Source: CAYRAV01 sp964422365 (lineage in GTDB: Bacteria; Bacillota; Clostridia; Lachnospirales; Lachnospiraceae). Taken from it: 64,000 nt of DNA. This document shows, in pieces, positions 8,487 through 16,331 of the stretch. A program made the position numbers and the translations under genes. The DNA lies in the NCBI GenBank assembly GCA_964422365.1, contig CAYRAV010000001.1, positions 62,001 to 126,000 of the forward strand. The letters run 5' to 3'. The first letter of the stretch is position 1, and every line of letters starts with the position of its first letter. Below the pieces are notes generated by a model. That model was given only the letters and a program-made list of their open reading frames with translations. It ran no database searches and was not told the DNA's origin.

Positions 8487-9569
8487 TCACACAATGGTTC
8501 CCCCACCAACGACATATGCGCCATCATAAAATACTACTGCTTGTCCTGGTGTAGAGGCCCTTTGAGGCTCTTCAAAAATACATTCTATTGTGTCTTTTGT
8601 AATTTTTCTTATCTTCGCTTTTGCTCCTTTATGGCTGTAGCGAATCTTTGCAGTCACTTCCATCTCGCCCTCCAAATCAGCAATACTCATAAAATTGATA
8701 TTATTGCACTTCAAGTAATCATGAAACACATCTTTGTTATCTCCAATTACGATTTCATTGGTCTCCGGATATATTGCCACAACAAAAACCGGTTTTCCCA
8801 TTGAAAGATTAAGTCCTTTCCGCTGTCCAATGGTATAATGTGTAATTCCCTTGTGCCGTCCTATAACATTTCCATCCAAATCTACAAAATTTCCTTCTTC
8901 AATCTTTTTCTCGGTATTTTCTTCTATGAATGTGGCATAATCATTATCCGGAATAAAACAAATCTCCTGACTGTCTGGCTTATTTGCTACTAATAATCCA
9001 ATATCTTTAGCAATTTTTCTTATTTGGTCTTTTGTATACTGTCCCACTGGCATTAAGGTATGTGATAATTGCTCTTGTGTTAAATTATACAAAGCATATG
9101 TCTGATCTTTGGCATCTGTAGCAGATTTTTTTAATGTAAAACGGCCATTTGGCAATTTTTCAACTTGCGCATAATGTCCTGTTGCAATATAATCTGCCCC
9201 AATTTCCATCGACCGCTCTAATAATGCCTCCCATTTTACATAACGATTACAAGCAATACATGGGTTTGGTGTATGTCCCTGCAGATATTCTCCAATAAAA
9301 TAATCTATTACATTTTCCTTGAATTCTTTTCTAAAATTCATAACATAATATGGAATTTCCAACATTTGTGCAACCCTTCTGGCATCTTCTACTGCACTTA
9401 ACCCACAACAGCCGCCATTTTCTTCCTGAATCTGCACAGATTCTTCCTGCCATATCTGCATGGTTACACCAATGACATCATATCCTGCTTTTTTTAATAA
9501 ATATGCTGCAACAGAAGAATCTACACCACCTGACATCCCAATGACTACTTTTTCTCTTTTTCTACTCAT
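8487..9569 (-). CDS. mnmA: tRNA 2-thiouridylase MnmA
   Basis: The 360-residue PP-loop ATPase has SGGVDSSVAAYLL at the N-terminus, the catalytic-cysteine segment NPCIACNRYVKW, and the second cysteine in DSQEICFIPDNDYATF. It closes with the RASTPGQAVVFYDG domain. MnmA installs 2-thiouridine at U34 of the Lys, Glu and Gln tRNAs, using sulfur from a cysteine desulfurase. Its ATG overlaps the iscU stop (TAATG), so the two are translationally coupled. It is the last gene of iscR-nifS-iscU-mnmA, which places sulfur donor and acceptor together. Confidence 0.95.
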   Translation of the reverse strand: MSRKREKVVIGMSGGVDSSVAAYLLKKAGYDVIGVTMQIWQEESVQIQEENGGCCGLSAVEDARRVAQMLEIPYYVMNFRKEFKENVIDYFIGEYLQGHTPNPCIACNRYVKWEALLERSMEIGADYIATGHYAQVEKLPNGRFTLKKSATDAKDQTYALYNLTQEQLSHTLMPVGQYTKDQIRKIAKDIGLLVANKPDSQEICFIPDNDYATFIEENTEKKIEEGNFVDLDGNVIGRHKGITHYTIGQRKGLNLSMGKPVFVVAIYPETNEIVIGDNKDVFHDYLKCNNINFMSIADLEGEMEVTAKIRYSHKGAKAKIRKITKDTIECIFEEPQRASTPGQAVVFYDGAYVVGGGTIV

Positions 9570-10012
9570 TAGTATTCTTCTTCCTCTGCTTCTTCCCCTT
9601 CATGAATATCTGACTTTGGTTTTTCCAGACCTTCAATCTTAATTCCATTTTTCTCTGCATAATCCCATAATGCAGCGTGAATTGCTTCTTCTGCCAATAA
9701 AGAGCAATGTACTTTTACTGGAGGAAGTCCGTCTAATGCCTCCATAACTGCTTTGTTTGTTACTTCTAATGCTTCTTGCACTGTTTTTCCTTTTACAAGT
9801 TCAGTTGCCATACTGCTTGTTGCAACTGCTGCACCACATCCAAATGTTTTGAATTTACAATCCTGAATCACTTCATTGTCATCAATATCAAGATAAATTC
9901 TCATAATATCGCCACATTTTGCATTACCAACTGTACCCACACCGCTTGCATTTTCTATTTCTCCAACATTTCTTGGATTGCTAAAATGATCCATAACTTT
10001 TTCACTATACAT
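9569..10012 (-). CDS. iscU: Fe-S cluster scaffold protein IscU/NifU-like
   Basis: The 147-residue scaffold starts MYSEKVMDHFSNPRNVG and keeps the three cluster-binding cysteines in NAKCGD, TFGCGAA and VHCSLLAEEA. The C-terminal tail is acidic (EGEEAEEEEY), longer than in typical IscU. Fe-S clusters are assembled on it with sulfur from NifS/IscS, encoded just upstream. The start at 10012 follows AGGAGG; the ATG at 10033 would overlap that site. The closing GEEAEEEEY tail is unusual but in frame. Confidence 0.93.
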   Translation of the reverse strand: MYSEKVMDHFSNPRNVGEIENASGVGTVGNAKCGDIMRIYLDIDDNEVIQDCKFKTFGCGAAVATSSMATELVKGKTVQEALEVTNKAVMEALDGLPPVKVHCSLLAEEAIHAALWDYAEKNGIKIEGLEKPKSDIHEGEEAEEEEY

Positions 10013-10121
10013 AATTTTTATTTCCTCCTGCATCTTTGTAATCTAATTGTTTTTTCTATATTATATCATCTCATAAATGTTACTATTCAAGGTTATTCTC
10101 ACGCTCTAGTACAATAATACA

Positions 10122-11303
10122 CTAATTTTGTTTCTTTATAAAGTCCTCATACAATGGGGACATTGCACGTAATTTTTCAACAATCTCTTTGATACAATCT
10201 ACAACATAGTCAATTTGTTCTTCTGTTGTTTCATCACTTAATGTTAATCTTAAAGAACCATGTGCAATCTCATGTGGAAGTCCAATTGCAAGCAATACAT
10301 GGGATGGATCCAGTGATCCTGATGTACATGCTGAACCACTGGATGCACAAATTTTCTTCATATCCAGCATAATCAACAACGATTCCCCTTCCACAAACTG
10401 AAAACTAAAGTTTACATTATTAGGAAGCCTGCTTGTTCTATGTCCATTTAATCTAACATATGGTATCTCTGCTAAAACCCTGTTAATCAATTTGTCCCTT
10501 AATTTAATTTCTTTCTTTTGACGTTCTTCCAGAGTTTTCATTGCCAGTTCTACAGCCTTTCCAAGACCTACGATTCCCGGAACATTTTCTGTACCTGCCC
10601 TGCGGTGTCTTTCCTGTCCGCCGCCATGTACGAAAGAGCGAAGTTTTAACCCTTTTCTGATATACAAAAAACCAATTCCTTTTGGTCCGTTTAATTTGTG
10701 TCCACTGGCACTTAACATATCAATATTCCACTCATCTACATCAATTTTCAGCTGTCCATATGCCTGTACTGCATCTGTGTGAAACAGAATACCATGTTCT
10801 TTTGCAATTTCTCCAATTTCTTTTACTGGTTGAATGGTTCCAATCTCATTATTGGCAAACATAATCGTAATTAAAATCGTTGTTGGACGAATTGCCTTCT
10901 TTAATTCATCTAATTTTATCACACCATTCTCATCTACATCCAGATAGGTAACTTCATAACCTTGCTCTTCTAAATACTGACATGTGTGTAAAACTGCATG
11001 ATGTTCAATTTTACTTGTAATAATATGATTCCCCTTATCCTTATATGCTTCTGCTGTTGCTTTTATTGCCCAGTTATCAGATTCAGAACCACCTGCTGTA
11101 AAATAAATATCCACAGTATTTGTATTTAAAGATTTTGCAATTGTCTCTCTTACCTGTGTTACAACTGCTTTGTTTTTAGATGCAAAATCATATACAGAAG
11201 AAGGATTTCCAAACTTCTCTGTAAAATATGGAAGCATAGCTTCTACTACTTCTGGTTTTGCTGGTGTTGTTGCTGCATTGTCTAAATAGATTAATTGATC
11301 CAT
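10122..11303 (-). CDS. nifS: Cysteine desulfurase (NifS/IscS type)
   Basis: The 393-residue PLP enzyme shows the N-terminal YLDNAATTP, the cofactor lysine K203 in SASGHKLNGPKG, HGGGQERHRRAGTEN, and the catalytic cysteine C326 in SSGSACTSGSLDPSHVL. It removes sulfur from cysteine as a persulfide for IscU and MnmA, both encoded directly downstream. The start follows AAAGGAG. Its position between iscR and iscU supports a housekeeping Fe-S role, so iscS would be an equally fair name. Confidence 0.95.
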   Translation of the reverse strand: MDQLIYLDNAATTPAKPEVVEAMLPYFTEKFGNPSSVYDFASKNKAVVTQVRETIAKSLNTNTVDIYFTAGGSESDNWAIKATAEAYKDKGNHIITSKIEHHAVLHTCQYLEEQGYEVTYLDVDENGVIKLDELKKAIRPTTILITIMFANNEIGTIQPVKEIGEIAKEHGILFHTDAVQAYGQLKIDVDEWNIDMLSASGHKLNGPKGIGFLYIRKGLKLRSFVHGGGQERHRRAGTENVPGIVGLGKAVELAMKTLEERQKKEIKLRDKLINRVLAEIPYVRLNGHRTSRLPNNVNFSFQFVEGESLLIMLDMKKICASSGSACTSGSLDPSHVLLAIGLPHEIAHGSLRLTLSDETTEEQIDYVVDCIKEIVEKLRAMSPLYEDFIKKQN

Positions 11304-11355
11304 TTTTACATCTCCTTTGCTTTCTTACAAATTATATCTTAAAATCTGTTACTAC

Positions 11356-11838
11356 TTAGCAAAAACGTTCTGTTTTTTGTTCTATTACTGAATTGTTGCC
11401 TTGACTTTTATTCTTTACAGCATTTCCTTCCTGTACCAATTCATATAAAGAAATACTATCTACTGTCTGATTAATACTATCACTGATTCTTTTCCAGACA
11501 TATTTAGTCACACAGACATCCTTACCACTACATTCTGTTTCAGCACCTTCTTCGATTTCTGAACAATCTACCGGATTCAAATTGCCTTCTAATGCACGAA
11601 GAATATCACCCACTGATATTTCCTTTGAATCTTTTGCAAGTATATATCCTCCCTGAGCACCACGAATGCTATTCACCAGTCCTGCTTTTCTTAACTTAGC
11701 AATAAGCTGTTCTAAATAACTGATGGAAATATTCTGTCGTTCTGCTATACTGCTTAATGCGACTGCCTCATCCTGTGAATTCATTGCCAAATCAACAATT
11801 GCCCTTAAGCCATATCTTCCTTTTGTTGAAAGTTTCAT
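11356..11838 (-). CDS. iscR: Rrf2-family transcriptional regulator, IscR-like
   Basis: The roughly 160-residue winged-helix protein starts MKLSTKGRYGLRAIVDLA, the Rrf2 hallmark, and has a three-cysteine cluster region with VDCSEIEE, ETECSGKD and CVTKYVW. Such proteins sense cluster status and control Fe-S or cysteine genes. The ATG at 11838 is preceded by GGGAG; the longer reading frame to 11937 starts inside the promoter and is rejected. It heads iscR-nifS-iscU-mnmA. Tandem 12-bp repeats in the leader are a candidate operator for autoregulation. Confidence 0.9.
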   Translation of the reverse strand: MKLSTKGRYGLRAIVDLAMNSQDEAVALSSIAERQNISISYLEQLIAKLRKAGLVNSIRGAQGGYILAKDSKEISVGDILRALEGNLNPVDCSEIEEGAETECSGKDVCVTKYVWKRISDSINQTVDSISLYELVQEGNAVKNKSQGNNSVIEQKTERFC

Positions 11839-11852
11839 ATTCACTACTCCCA

Positions 11853-11879
11853 TTTTAATTCCGACTATTTTAATTCCGA
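11853..11879 (-). promoter_or_regulatory. Tandem direct repeat, candidate IscR/Rrf2 operator
   Basis: The 12-mer TCGGAATTAAAA (minus strand) occurs twice with a 15-bp period, at 11868-11879 and 11853-11864. It lies between the promoter and the iscR start codon, in the 5' leader. The position fits roadblock-type autorepression, but no published motif could be searched here. Confidence 0.5.
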
Positions 11880-11908
11880 GTTTTTTACTATGCTTTAACT
11901 TTTGTTTT

Positions 11909-11937
11909 ATATTAGCACTTAACTTATAGAATGTCAA
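11909..11937 (-). promoter_or_regulatory. Sigma-A promoter of the isc operon
   Basis: TTGACA (11932-11937, minus strand) and TAATAT (11909-11914) are separated by 17 bp. The -35 box is full consensus. Transcription would begin near 11902, about 64 nt upstream of iscR. Confidence 0.82.
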
Positions 11938-11968
11938 GACATGTCATTTTATTTTTTAATAAATCATT

Positions 11969-12075
11969 GTAACAGTTCAGCCATGCCAATTCATTATTTG
12001 TCAAAATATACATTTTTACTAAAAAGTAGATCGATTGACTAACAAATGATTCATTGATGGCATCTGCCATATCAT
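11969..12075. repeat. Family B inverted-repeat element (degraded)
   Basis: GTAACAGTTCAGCCATGCC at 11969-11987 is a family B end. The inner arm CAATTCATTATTTGTCA is mirrored by TGACTAACAAATGATTCATTG ending at 12057, followed by a decayed right end. It fills the space between the isc promoter and the spoVB-like gene. Confidence 0.55.
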
Positions 12076-12112
12076 TCATGTCTGTTATCCGCCAATAAAA
12101 ACAATCAATCTG

Positions 12113-13684
12113 TTATGATAAATCTTTTCTTGAGATGATACCTGCACATTTTAAAAACAGCAGATAAATTGATAAAACCACACAGCATATAGCGAATAAC
12201 AAATATACCGAAGAAAATGAAATCTCTGGTAAAATCATGTTGTATGCTTTTCTTCCTATTTTTCCAAGAATATACACAAATAAGAATGGAATACATATCC
12301 ATTTTATTGTGTTAACCTGAAACTTAATATCTTTTTGCAAAGAATGATAATCTAAAAATACTATTGCAAGCTGGCTGATTAAAAGTCCAATAAAATATCC
12401 TTTCATACCAGCTTTGGGAATCAGAATACAGATGAATCCAATACGAATACCGAGCCCAATTGTACTATTAAAAAAAGTAGTATATGTATTTCCAAGTCCA
12501 TTGATAATGCTTCCAAAAGTTGTTGTCAGATACATAAACGGACAAAGCCAGGAAAGTATAATTAAAAAGTCTCCTGCAAGCTGGCTGTGAAAAAATAAAT
12601 CTCCCATATGTGAGCCAAAAATGAGAAAAATTCCTGTACTAAATATACCTATCAAAAGAGTATATTTGATACTTGTTTCTGTGGCTGTCTGTATATACCG
12701 ATAATCATTTTTCGATTTTGCCTCTGAAATAGAAGGCAGTAAAAGCACTGATAAAGAATTTGTAATAGTAGAAGGAAACAAAATAAAAGCCATAGACATA
12801 CCAGTAAGAATACCATATATACTTAAAGCTGTTTCATTTGACAAACCATGATATTTTAACATATATGGAATCAAAACAGCCTCTATGCTATGAAGAAGAT
12901 TGATAATAAAACGGTTGGCAGTAAGAGGTGCCGCAAGATGCATAAGCTGCCTAAACAAAAAAAATGATGACTGTTTACAATTACCTGAAGCAGAAATTGT
13001 TTTCTTTTCTGCATATAAGGAAATAATCAGAGAAAAAAAATTAAACAGACAAGATACAATTTCTCCTGCTACAATTCCCCATACTGCAATCTCACAGGTA
13101 AGTACTATGTTATTTTTACCAAAAAATATGGCAAATATACAGACAAACAGTATCCTTGCTATCTGCTCAAGCAACTGAGTTACAGCAGGTACTGCTGCTT
13201 TTTTTCTTCCATAATAGTAGCCATTGATACATGATGTAACAGAACAAAATGGAAATATATAAGCAAGTATTTCAAGAGACCCTTTGCAAGTTTCTTCATG
13301 AATAAGATTACAGGCAATAAAATCCGAAAAATAATAAACAATATTTGAACAAATTAATGAAATAGATAGAGAAGACAAAAATCCAATCTGCATAATCTTT
13401 TTAACAGAGGAGATCCCTTGTGTGCTGTTTTCTTTTTCTGTTCTTCCCATCTTGCTTTTCTTTCCATACTGTGCTGCAATCAGCGTAGAAAGTGCTGTTT
13501 GAATTCCACCAGCATATAAAGTAAAACACAACCCATAAACAGGGAATATAAGCTGATAAATTCCTAAAGTTTCTGTAGAAAGAATCCTTGAAAGATATAT
13601 TTTATAAAAAAATCCCAGCACACGAGTGATAAGACCAGCAATTGTCAGAATAAAAGTACCTTTTAACAAGTTGTTTTTCGCCAT
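12113..13684 (-). CDS. spoVB: SpoVB-like polysaccharide/lipid flippase (MVF/MATE-type membrane protein)
   Basis: The 523-residue protein is almost wholly hydrophobic, with about 14 predicted membrane segments. It begins with the SpoVB-type phrase LKGTFILTIAGLITRVLGFFYKIYL and continues GIYQLIFPVYGL. This branch of the MOP superfamily includes SpoVB and MurJ-like lipid II flippases, and moves lipid-linked saccharides across the membrane. The start follows AAGGGAA. Neighbours do not form a wall operon, so whether it acts in spore cortex or vegetative wall synthesis is open. It suggests a spore-forming ancestry. Confidence 0.82.
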   Translation of the reverse strand: MAKNNLLKGTFILTIAGLITRVLGFFYKIYLSRILSTETLGIYQLIFPVYGLCFTLYAGGIQTALSTLIAAQYGKKSKMGRTEKENSTQGISSVKKIMQIGFLSSLSISLICSNIVYYFSDFIACNLIHEETCKGSLEILAYIFPFCSVTSCINGYYYGRKKAAVPAVTQLLEQIARILFVCIFAIFFGKNNIVLTCEIAVWGIVAGEIVSCLFNFFSLIISLYAEKKTISASGNCKQSSFFLFRQLMHLAAPLTANRFIINLLHSIEAVLIPYMLKYHGLSNETALSIYGILTGMSMAFILFPSTITNSLSVLLLPSISEAKSKNDYRYIQTATETSIKYTLLIGIFSTGIFLIFGSHMGDLFFHSQLAGDFLIILSWLCPFMYLTTTFGSIINGLGNTYTTFFNSTIGLGIRIGFICILIPKAGMKGYFIGLLISQLAIVFLDYHSLQKDIKFQVNTIKWICIPFLFVYILGKIGRKAYNMILPEISFSSVYLLFAICCVVLSIYLLFLKCAGIISRKDLS

Positions 13685-13760
13685 AAAAATTCCCTTAAGA
13701 TTATGATATTATTATTGAAATTATATGATACTCTCTCAAATCCTATGACAAAAACGCATA

Positions 13761-13790
13761 ACAGCATATATCATCCCTGACATATGCTGT
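13761..13790 (-). terminator. Possible terminator after the diguanylate cyclase gene
   Basis: ACAGCATATATCA and the mirrored CATATGCTGT form a 10-bp stem in the gap between the GGDEF gene and spoVB. The following minus-strand tract is only moderately T-rich (TATGCGTTTTTG), so this is a weak call. Confidence 0.35.
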
Positions 13791-13809
13791 ATTTTATCCA
13801 TATATTCTT

Positions 13810-14865
13810 TTATTCATGATAAAAACAATATGCACCTTTACCATTTTTCTTTACTTCATACAGTGCTTTATCTGCTTTTTCTAACAATTCATTATAATCG
13901 TCACCATCCATTGGATAAATGGCAATACCTATGCTTGCTGAAACTGTCACATCCTTGCCATCTTCACTATAAGTATGATAAAACGCTCTTCCAATATTCT
14001 TTGCTTTATTTACAATATCTTCCCGGGAAGTCACATTACTCATAAATACAACAAATTCATCTCCACCAATACGTCCTACAATGTCTTCTTCCCTAAACAT
14101 TTTTTTCAGATGTCCTACAGCAATTTTTAATACCTCATCACCTTTTAAATGTCCAAATGTATCATTGATTGTCTTAAAGTTATCCATATCTATAATTAAC
14201 AATGCATGTTTATCCTGTTTACGGCTGCTGCCAATATAAAGATTTACTCTTTCTCTGGTTGCCACTTTATTGTATACATGTGTCATTGCATCCATCTCAG
14301 CCTTAAACTGCAGTTTTTCTACTTCCTTTTTCTGAATATCAATATTAGATAATTTACCTATAATCTTTATTGGGTTATTCATATAATCATAAATCGTTTG
14401 TCCACAAACATAACACCAGACATATTCTCCATTCAGACCCTTTGTACGATATTCAACTTCTAATTTTTGCTTGTCTCCCCCTAATAATTTACAAAACGTC
14501 TCATATGCAAACACATCATCTTTATATATGTATTGCAATTCCTCTTTCAATTCTGCAAAATGTTCTATCTTAGCCTTTCTTCCAAAATTTTCTGTATACT
14601 TTTCTGAATATGTCATAGTATCAGAAAAAATATCGTACTCGAAAATAATATCATTTGATATCTCTGCTAAAATACGATATCTCTCTTCTTCAATCTTCGC
14701 AGTTCTCAACACCTTTTCCTGATTTTTTAACTTAGAGCGCAAAAGGACAAATACTACTACTAATACAATCAAACAAAGAAGCAGCATAAAAGCAAATGTT
14801 ATCTTTGGATTCTCTGTTAAAAACTCTAATAAAGATATTTCCTCCTTCATCAATAACCCCTTCAT
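13810..14865 (-). CDS. Membrane-anchored PAS-GGDEF diguanylate cyclase
   Basis: The 351-residue protein has a membrane helix at about 21-43, a PAS-like sensor at about 65-185, and a GGDEF domain with the intact motif GGDEF at 267-271. The RxxD inhibitory site (R258-D261) lies exactly five residues before it. It is therefore predicted to make cyclic di-GMP and to be feedback-inhibited by it. The ATG at 14865 has AGGAGG 8 nt upstream; ATG codons at 14871 and 14850 are less well placed. It follows metA by 18 bp on the same strand, an unusual pairing that may just be co-transcription. Confidence 0.9.
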   Translation of the reverse strand: MKGLLMKEEISLLEFLTENPKITFAFMLLLCLIVLVVVFVLLRSKLKNQEKVLRTAKIEEERYRILAEISNDIIFEYDIFSDTMTYSEKYTENFGRKAKIEHFAELKEELQYIYKDDVFAYETFCKLLGGDKQKLEVEYRTKGLNGEYVWCYVCGQTIYDYMNNPIKIIGKLSNIDIQKKEVEKLQFKAEMDAMTHVYNKVATRERVNLYIGSSRKQDKHALLIIDMDNFKTINDTFGHLKGDEVLKIAVGHLKKMFREEDIVGRIGGDEFVVFMSNVTSREDIVNKAKNIGRAFYHTYSEDGKDVTVSASIGIAIYPMDGDDYNELLEKADKALYEVKKNGKGAYCFYHE

Positions 14866-14883
14866 ACACATTTCCTCCTCTTA

Positions 14884-15789
14884 CTACAAATCGTATGGTG
14901 TAACCTGATAAACATAATAGTTGAGCCAGTTTGAATACAATGCATTAGAAAGTGCCCTCCAACGAAGCAATGGTTTCTGATTTGGATCATCATTTGGATA
15001 GTAATTTTGGGGTATTGTAATTGGAAGCCCTTTATCTAAATCTCTTTTATATTCTTTATCCAAAGTTAATCTGTCATATTCCGGATGCCCCATCACAAAA
15101 ATCTGCTTTCCCTCTTCTGCAATAATCAAAAATGCACCTGCTTCTTCAGATTCTGCTAAAATGGTCAGTTCCTTCTGCTTTACAATATCTTCTAACAAAA
15201 TATTTGTATGTCTGGAATGTGGTGCATAAAACACATCATCAAACCCTCTGACCAATGGCACTTTTCTATGTTTTACCCTATGTTCATAGATACCAAATAT
15301 CTTTTCTTTCTCCCTGTGCTTAGAAATTCCATAATGGTAATATAACCCTGCCTGTGCTCCCCAGCAAATATGTAAGGTAGACGTAACATTCGTTTTGCTC
15401 CATTCCATAATACATTGCAGCTCTTTCCAATAATCTATCTCCTCATATTCCAAAAGTTCTACGGGTGCACCTGTAATAATCATTCCATCAAATTTTTTAT
15501 CTTTAATATCTTTATAAGTCAGATAAAATTTGTCTAGATGACTTGTTGCTGTGTTCTTACCAATATAACTTGCTGTTGTCACAAAAGTAACATCTATTTG
15601 TAACGGAGTATTTGATAAAGAACGAAGTAATTGTACTTCCGTTTCTTCTTTTAATGGCATCAAATTTAAAATTGCAATCTGTAGTGATCTGATATCCTGC
15701 TCAATAGCACGATGATCATCCATCATAAATATATTTTCATCTTCCAAAATCTTCTTAGCTGGAAGATTGCTATGCACTTTAATTGGCAT
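14884..15789 (-). CDS. metA: Homoserine O-acetyltransferase (MetA family)
   Basis: The 301-residue protein matches MetA end to end: MPIKV at the start, NLMPLKEETE, TSTLHICWGAQAG with the nucleophile Cys142, VMGHPEYDRLTL, and the C-terminal NWLNYYVYQVTPYDL. Residue 111 is Glu (TGAPVELLEY), where succinyl-specific enzymes have Gly. By the published specificity rule this predicts acetyl-CoA as donor, in the first committed step of methionine synthesis. The ribosome-binding site is weak (GGTG). No SAM riboswitch or T-box was recognised upstream; the leader is short and abuts a family A element. Confidence 0.93.
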   Translation of the reverse strand: MPIKVHSNLPAKKILEDENIFMMDDHRAIEQDIRSLQIAILNLMPLKEETEVQLLRSLSNTPLQIDVTFVTTASYIGKNTATSHLDKFYLTYKDIKDKKFDGMIITGAPVELLEYEEIDYWKELQCIMEWSKTNVTSTLHICWGAQAGLYYHYGISKHREKEKIFGIYEHRVKHRKVPLVRGFDDVFYAPHSRHTNILLEDIVKQKELTILAESEEAGAFLIIAEEGKQIFVMGHPEYDRLTLDKEYKRDLDKGLPITIPQNYYPNDDPNQKPLLRWRALSNALYSNWLNYYVYQVTPYDL

Positions 15790-15870
15790 TTTCTTTCACC
15801 ACTTCTACTTTTTTCTTAAATCTCTTCATTTGCGTTCTCTTGCGAACATTGTTAATTAGTACAAAAGTCC

Positions 15871-16034
15871 TAGAGCGTGTCTGAAAATTGCTCGTTACAA
15901 GATGTGCGTCACAATTTGTGGGGGATTTGGTCCAAATTTATAAGTTGTAGCGGGCTACATCGATTAAATTTAGTGCAAATCCCCCGCAAAGTGGGGCGTG
16001 CAGATTGGGGCAATGAATTTTCAGACACGCTCTA
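15871..16034. repeat. Family A inverted-repeat element (reference copy, 164 bp)
   Basis: Perfect 19-bp terminal inverted repeats, TAGAGCGTGTCTGAAAATT (15871-15889) and its complement (16016-16034), enclose nested palindromic sequence. This includes GGGGGATTTG and CAAATCCCCC, and a GTAGCGGGCTAC mini-palindrome. There is no open frame, so it is MITE-like. It sits upstream of metA. Together with the next element it explains most of the 15790-16331 gap. Confidence 0.8.
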
Positions 16035-16162
16035 GTTTTTCACTATACTACATGAATGAATTTTACCACGTTTTTCTTTATAAATCAACCTTATTGTATT
16101 GCATAAATATTAAGTTTTTAAAATTTAGTACAATAACTATGGAGTTTGGGAAGTTTAGGCTT

Positions 16163-16318
16163 AGGAACTGTTAATAAATAGCTTTTAAATAGTGCACAGA
16201 AATTTTCTTCGGGAATGCTGCTCAAAAATCAGGCACATAGCGGTCTGTGGAACTGACTTTTGAGTGGTGCTATTGGAAAAAGACAAGCAATATGAAAAGT
16301 TATTCCTTAACAGTTCTT
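16163..16318. repeat. Family C inverted-repeat element (156 bp)
   Basis: The left end AGGAACTGTTAATAAATAG and the right end, complement AAGAACTGTTAAGGAATAA, match at 20 of 24 positions when extended through CTTTT. They bound a non-coding interior with a TCAAAAATCAG/CTGACTTTTGA pair. It ends 13 bp after the ligA stop. Only one copy is present in this window. Confidence 0.6.
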
Positions 16319-16331
16319 TAGTTTTGCTTTA

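Noticed and set aside
15790..15870. Possible SAM riboswitch or T-box before metA
   Set aside because: The sequence between metA and the family A element is too short and lacks the conserved core motifs.
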